Positions 60,091 to 64,000 of a stretch of 64,000 bases of DNA are shown one piece after another. Every line of letters starts with the position of its first letter. The stretch's first letter is position 1. Made by a program: the position numbers and the translations under genes. The notes beneath the pieces are model-generated. The model was not told the DNA's origin and did not search any database. It worked only from the letters and a program-made list of their open reading frames with translations. Location: assembly GCA_037576215.1 (NCBI GenBank), contig JBANDB010000009.1, positions 1,612,001-1,676,000 on the forward strand. Direction: 5' to 3'. Origin of the DNA: Armillaria gallica (lineage: Eukaryota > Basidiomycota > Agaricomycetes > Agaricales > Physalacriaceae).

Positions 60091-60583
60091 GAATATGAAT
60101 AATGATATAGGCTGGGGGAGGATCGAATGTCGACCGAGAGCTGTACCACGCGGATGTCCTAATCGTGAACCAAATACCGATGATGACGTTGGCGAAACCA
60201 AAAACCAAGGAGACGTCGGAGACAACGAGAATGTCGAAGGATGTAATAGTCTGTCGTGCGCGCGAAGGGAAAGGATATAGGGGAACAGAACTCGTCAACT
60301 ACCCGTCGGAAGTCAACGGTCCCTCCGAGGTCCATCAGAGAACGGTGATGGCCCGTCGACCACCCCCATCTCCAATGTTCCTCATCTACCAGGGATAGAG
60401 GAAGGACTGGTAAACTCATCAGAGAACCAGTTCTCCCCCAGTGACCAGCCGCATGCATCAAAGCCCGTCGGCTCCAATGCACCGCTGATCGTCCCTTGGG
60501 TCCCAGCGCGGCGACGTAGTAGGTATGTGTGACCGACATCCTCGTCATCTCCGTGCGTTCGCTAAAGTATCGTCTTAGCCACT

Positions 60584-63219
60584 TCATCGAGGGAACTTGG
60601 AAGGAGGAGGCTGAGAACAAAATCAGAACTGTGAAAATACAGTCAGAGAAATGAAGACTCACACAGTGGCGTGCTGGACGGGTAGGGGAGTCGCTTTCAT
60701 CCTGGACGCGCGTTGTCGACGCGATGAGAGGGAAACGACTCCCATGTTTGGCCAGCTTCGGTCGCACAGAGGTAGGCGGTGTGGGGACACCGTACAGAAC
60801 TCCTTGAACTCGTCCAGCCTTCACCGGGGGCCGGGATGGCGTAGTTTGGACAGAGCGGGGAGTATTGGTGGTCTGGGCCAATGCTGGCCTTCTCCTACAG
60901 GCGCCCGGGGTCCTCGATGGAGAAAGGATACCCTTAGGAATGGTGGGCGCGGCCACCGATGCCTCGCACGACGATTCCAAGAATTGTGACTGAGGGCTCG
61001 AAGGGCGCACGAACGGAGAAGGGGAGCGAATGCCGATTGAGGCTGCCGAAGACACTGCCGTCTGGTTGGCCTCCGCCGACACGAACAACGAATCATTGTG
61101 GCCCACATCCTCTGTAGGAGCGTTGTACGGAAGCCGCAAGATGGGGTTCGTCGCGTGCTCCGACAGACGCCATGCAGATGCGTACCTACACAAAGTTGAT
61201 TGTCAGCAGGGACACCACAGAAAGTAAGTAGCAATGCTCACCAGTCCTTCGCCAAGCTCCATCTCGTACTTGTCCTCGTCGGTGGCACCCTCGTCAAGGG
61301 GTAACATTGCCTCATATACTGTCTTAATCAATTCCTCACTCCTTAACACCCGGTACCAGAACTCTCTGGCCCAAAGATGCTAGAAGTTAAACGGTAAGCA
61401 TTTGTGGATATGGACGTGCTTCGTATTGGCACTCACTTTCGTATCCGCACCCCAACGCTCACGGAAATATTCGAATGGCTTGGCCCGGACTGGTCTTGGC
61501 GAAGCCGGGGTCGAGGTCGAGGTTGAGGGCGATGGTGATACTCCTAGTTCCGTCACAGGAAGGGACGGTGCCATGCTCTGTAACCGTAGCACGTTAACAT
61601 TCTCATCCCAGAAAGAAGTTCCACAAAACTTACCCTATCACCCTCCGACTCATAACCAGATCCTCGGACGTCCTCCCGCAAACGTTCAAATTCAGTTGGT
61701 TTCCGGAGATCGTCAACTGACGGGAACGACATCGTCGACGCCATCGTGTATATATTCTGAAAACTCGCAGCTGAGTGACCGATATAGATGCATTCTGTGG
61801 TGCACTTACATAGTCGCTGCTCACAGTCGGAACTGAAAAGGACTCTGGACGGTCCATCATCTGGGATGGTGAATTTCCCTCCGTGGCTGTGGCGTAAAGA
61901 CTGCCCCGACTCTCGGCCGGAGCGAAAACGTTCTATGAGACGTACAATGTTAGTCGGTGAACCAAAAGTGTGGAATGAACATGCTTACCGTCGATTCCTC
62001 CGGTGCCAATGAACACTGAACACCAACGGACGTCTTTGAAACCGGCTCGGTACCAACGGAAACGTTCTATAAAAGGCGCGGTGTTAGTCCATGCATCAAA
62101 GGCGCCAGATATCCGTCCCTACCTTGACCTCATTTACTTATGGCATAGCTTGGATGCCGACGGACGTCCTTGAGGGCTGAACGGCATCGCTGCAGACGCT
62201 TCCAGATGGCAGTGATGTCGTATCGACCGATGCCTACAGGTATAACAATGAGAAAATATGATCCAGAAAATGATATACGAAACTGACCTCGAGGTTACCG
62301 CCGTGTTCTGAATCTGCCTGTTCCGATGATGAAATATCCTCCGCGACCACCTCGCCCTGTCTAAATCCGACTCCCAGACGTGCCTCAACTATGCTGGTCA
62401 CAGCAGACTCGATGACGCAGGATGCCATCGTTCCGAAGCAGCCGCACAAGTAGACGAATAGAGGGTAGAGGGTGTCCAAGACGGCGGAAATTTGCTGAAA
62501 GGAAACACTCCGGGCGAGGAAACCCATAGCAAACCTTATCAGGACGATGATGATGATCGTAAAGACCGACACCTGCGCGCATGGGCGAAGGAAGGAAGAA
62601 AACCACGGGCGAGAGGTGGGAATGGGGATGGACTGGAGGAATGGATGATGGGATGACTGGGATGTTTGCTTGAAGACCATAGCAAGTGAGGCGACCACGA
62701 CGACCACGAACGCGGACAGCTCCAGCGACTTGAATACCCTCAGGTTGGACTGAGCCCGGGCGACCCTGAACGATGACCGTGTTGGCTCGTGTACGACAGA
62801 AGCCGATCTGGGAGTGCCGTCGACAGGCGTCGTCGCTGCAGGTGTTACCTGGTCAACGGCGACCGTGTTAACCGTCTCAATAACAGCGGGTTCCAGCACC
62901 TGCCCGATGATACCTTGGGGGCAGCATCGCCCACGGCGATTTCTACCTCGTCGGGAAGGCGGGATGGGCTGTCAAGGTTGACGGTCACAAAGACGATGGA
63001 CTCGAGGAGCCTGCTGACCACGCCTGGGGCGATTACGCTGCATACAGAAAGGTTGAGGCCGTCGTTGGTATCGGCAGGCACCATGTGGTCGAACATGTCC
63101 ACAGGGACAGGCGCCTCCCACCTCCGACTGACGTCGGTGGAGGGAATCGATGCCTGATATGCCGAGTATCCCAGCACATAGAGAAAGGTGCTCAGCGAGA
63201 AGCTCGAGCAAGGAAACAT
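60584..63219 (-). pseudogene. Copy 3: multi-exon membrane-protein gene, apparently disabled
   Basis: Start ATG 63219, with a hydrophobic N-terminus (MFPCSSFSLSTFLYVLGYSA, likely signal peptide). Exons follow at 63219-62288, 62233-62123, 62066-61989, 61932-61810, 61756-61634, 61577-61437, 61379-61242, 61185-60663 and 60610-60584. Introns are 52-57 bases with GT..AG ends and nearly all phase 0. The first block has three probable membrane helices (LSAFVVVVVASLAMVF; VFTIIIIVLIRFAMGF; LYPLFVYLCGCFGTMASCV). The rest is Ser/Pro-rich, with two short related exons (SRTSVGIQ and SKTSVGVQ) and a conserved HLWAREFWYRVL exon. Lesions: a frame break at a C run near 62918 (or a 47-base intron 62946-62900), TAA at 62140-62138, and a 2-base loss at 61180 relative to copy 2. 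I do not recognise the family. Confidence 0.65.
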
Positions 63220-63270
63220 TTTGGTGGTTTGGGTTCAACTTCGAGTAATGGTGGTTTTCCCGATCCATGG

Positions 63271-63283
63271 CTGGTTATATACC
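63271..63283 (-). promoter_or_regulatory. TATA box upstream of gene copy 3
   Basis: GGTATATAACCAG on the minus strand lies about 52-64 bases before the ATG at 63219. Confidence 0.5.
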
Positions 63284-64000
63284 CCCGATCTTCCCTCTAT
63301 CGTTAACTGCTCCGAGACCGACGCGTCGAAGGGTTCCACGCGTCCTAGAGAGTAGAAAAGAAATGTGATGAAAGGCGGGAGATGAAATGATAGGTCGGAA
63401 TTGAACCCGTGAAAAACGGACACGCGCTGAACGTGTTACTCATGTATTTGAGACGATTAGATATCACAGTGTTTCGATCACGTCCTCAAATCGGGCCAAG
63501 GCGTGTTTGTAAAAGTAGGGCAATTTTCTTCTAGGCGTCGGGTCGATGAGCCAGATATCCTAGGCAGCACGTTCACCGTCTGGTGGGAGAATGGCCGGCA
63601 TCACATCGATACCCTATTGACATCCGACCGTCGACGGTGTATGTCGCTCCCACTTAAAGTATTAGAGATGTGCCTACCTGATGTAATATCGTCAATCTTC
63701 GTCAAGGACAACCCTCGTCACGTCTGGCTCCAGGGCATGGCGGTTTACCTCTGATAGCCAAAATTCTCATGTTCCCAAGTGCAGTATTCCTGGAAAACGG
63801 AGGAATTAGAAGATTTACGGCGCATATTGTACAAGCTTACCTCGCAATGCTAGGATCCTGGGACGTCGCCATTTGGCAAAGAGATCTTAACAGAGACCTC
63901 TGCTTCTTTCCACGTCGAGGCCCAATCTTTCCATCAGATTCTTCAAGCACCGCTTTACTTGCTGGAAATCCTTTAGGGTAGGCCGCCCTTCGTCAGCTTT
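63284..64000. other. Upstream flank at the window end
   Basis: Plus-strand frames at 63503-63754 (83 codons) and 63769-63981 (70 codons) have plausible composition but no motif. They could belong to a gene running off the window. Confidence 0.35.

Noticed and set aside
59396..60298. 300-codon minus-strand frame
   Set aside because: Ser/Phe/Leu-rich reading that spans the tandem repeat; several overlapping phases are equally open, which indicates low complexity rather than coding.
62900..62946. A 47-base intron in gene copy 3
   Set aside because: Splice signals are acceptable, but copy 1 reads through the equivalent bases as conserved protein, so a one-base frame break in a C run is more likely. 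Not fully excluded.
1..64000. CRISPR arrays, rRNA genes, prophage or bacterial operons
   Set aside because: No regular spacer repeats, no rRNA-like sequence and no bacterial gene organisation; introns and Ty3 elements point to a fungus.

Overview
The window looks like a repeat-rich chromosome segment of a filamentous basidiomycete, most likely an agaricomycete. The reasons are introns of about 47-57 bases with GT..AG ends, chromodomain Ty3/gypsy elements, a PIF/Harbinger transposon of the two-gene type common in mushrooms, and a one-intron orphan gene of agaricomycete style. Species cannot be read from the sequence. I see no rRNA, convincing tRNA, CRISPR array or bacterial-type operon.

Bases 1 to about 53,690 are almost entirely transposable elements and CpG-poor relics. 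1-718 is the end of a long LTR on the minus strand. 2358-6292 is an LTR element that carries only a decayed gag-like frame. 7601-7997 is a small inverted-repeat element. 8311-19806 is a complete but decayed Ty3/gypsy element ('gypsy3') whose pol has three later insertions: a 1.7-kb solo LTR, a 670-bp MITE with 9-bp duplications, and a solo LTR of its own family. It also carries a long antisense frame beside its 3' LTR.

19954-46458 is one solo LTR (about 1.73 kb once inserts are removed) blown up to 26.5 kb by nested insertions. Inside it sits a second solo LTR (20251-32179), which holds a Ty3 element ('gypsy1', 20271-30297), which in turn holds a solo LTR (26673-28309). Further right it holds a PIF/Harbinger transposon (32626-45471), which holds a reverse-strand Ty3 element ('gypsy2', 34286-43525). 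Most levels can be put in order from target-site duplications. 47474-49188 is another solo LTR of the long-LTR family.

Three observations tie the repeats together. All three Ty3 elements look self-primed in the Tf1/sushi manner: 11-13 bases after the 5' LTR are complementary to an LTR segment 32-34 bases downstream of a TATA box. The long LTRs make 4-bp duplications that always contain CCA on one strand. Mismatches between paired LTRs are nearly all transitions, many as CA opposite TG, which points to decay of methylated CpG.

From about 53,690 to 64,000 the sequence is CpG-rich and resembles ordinary host DNA. It contains a 356-residue orphan gene with one intron (57572-58694), and a multi-exon membrane-protein gene on the minus strand (63219-60584) whose exons are separated by 52-57-base introns. 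Two further copies of that gene lie at 50208-52020 and 52737-54329; the CpG boundary falls inside the second of these.
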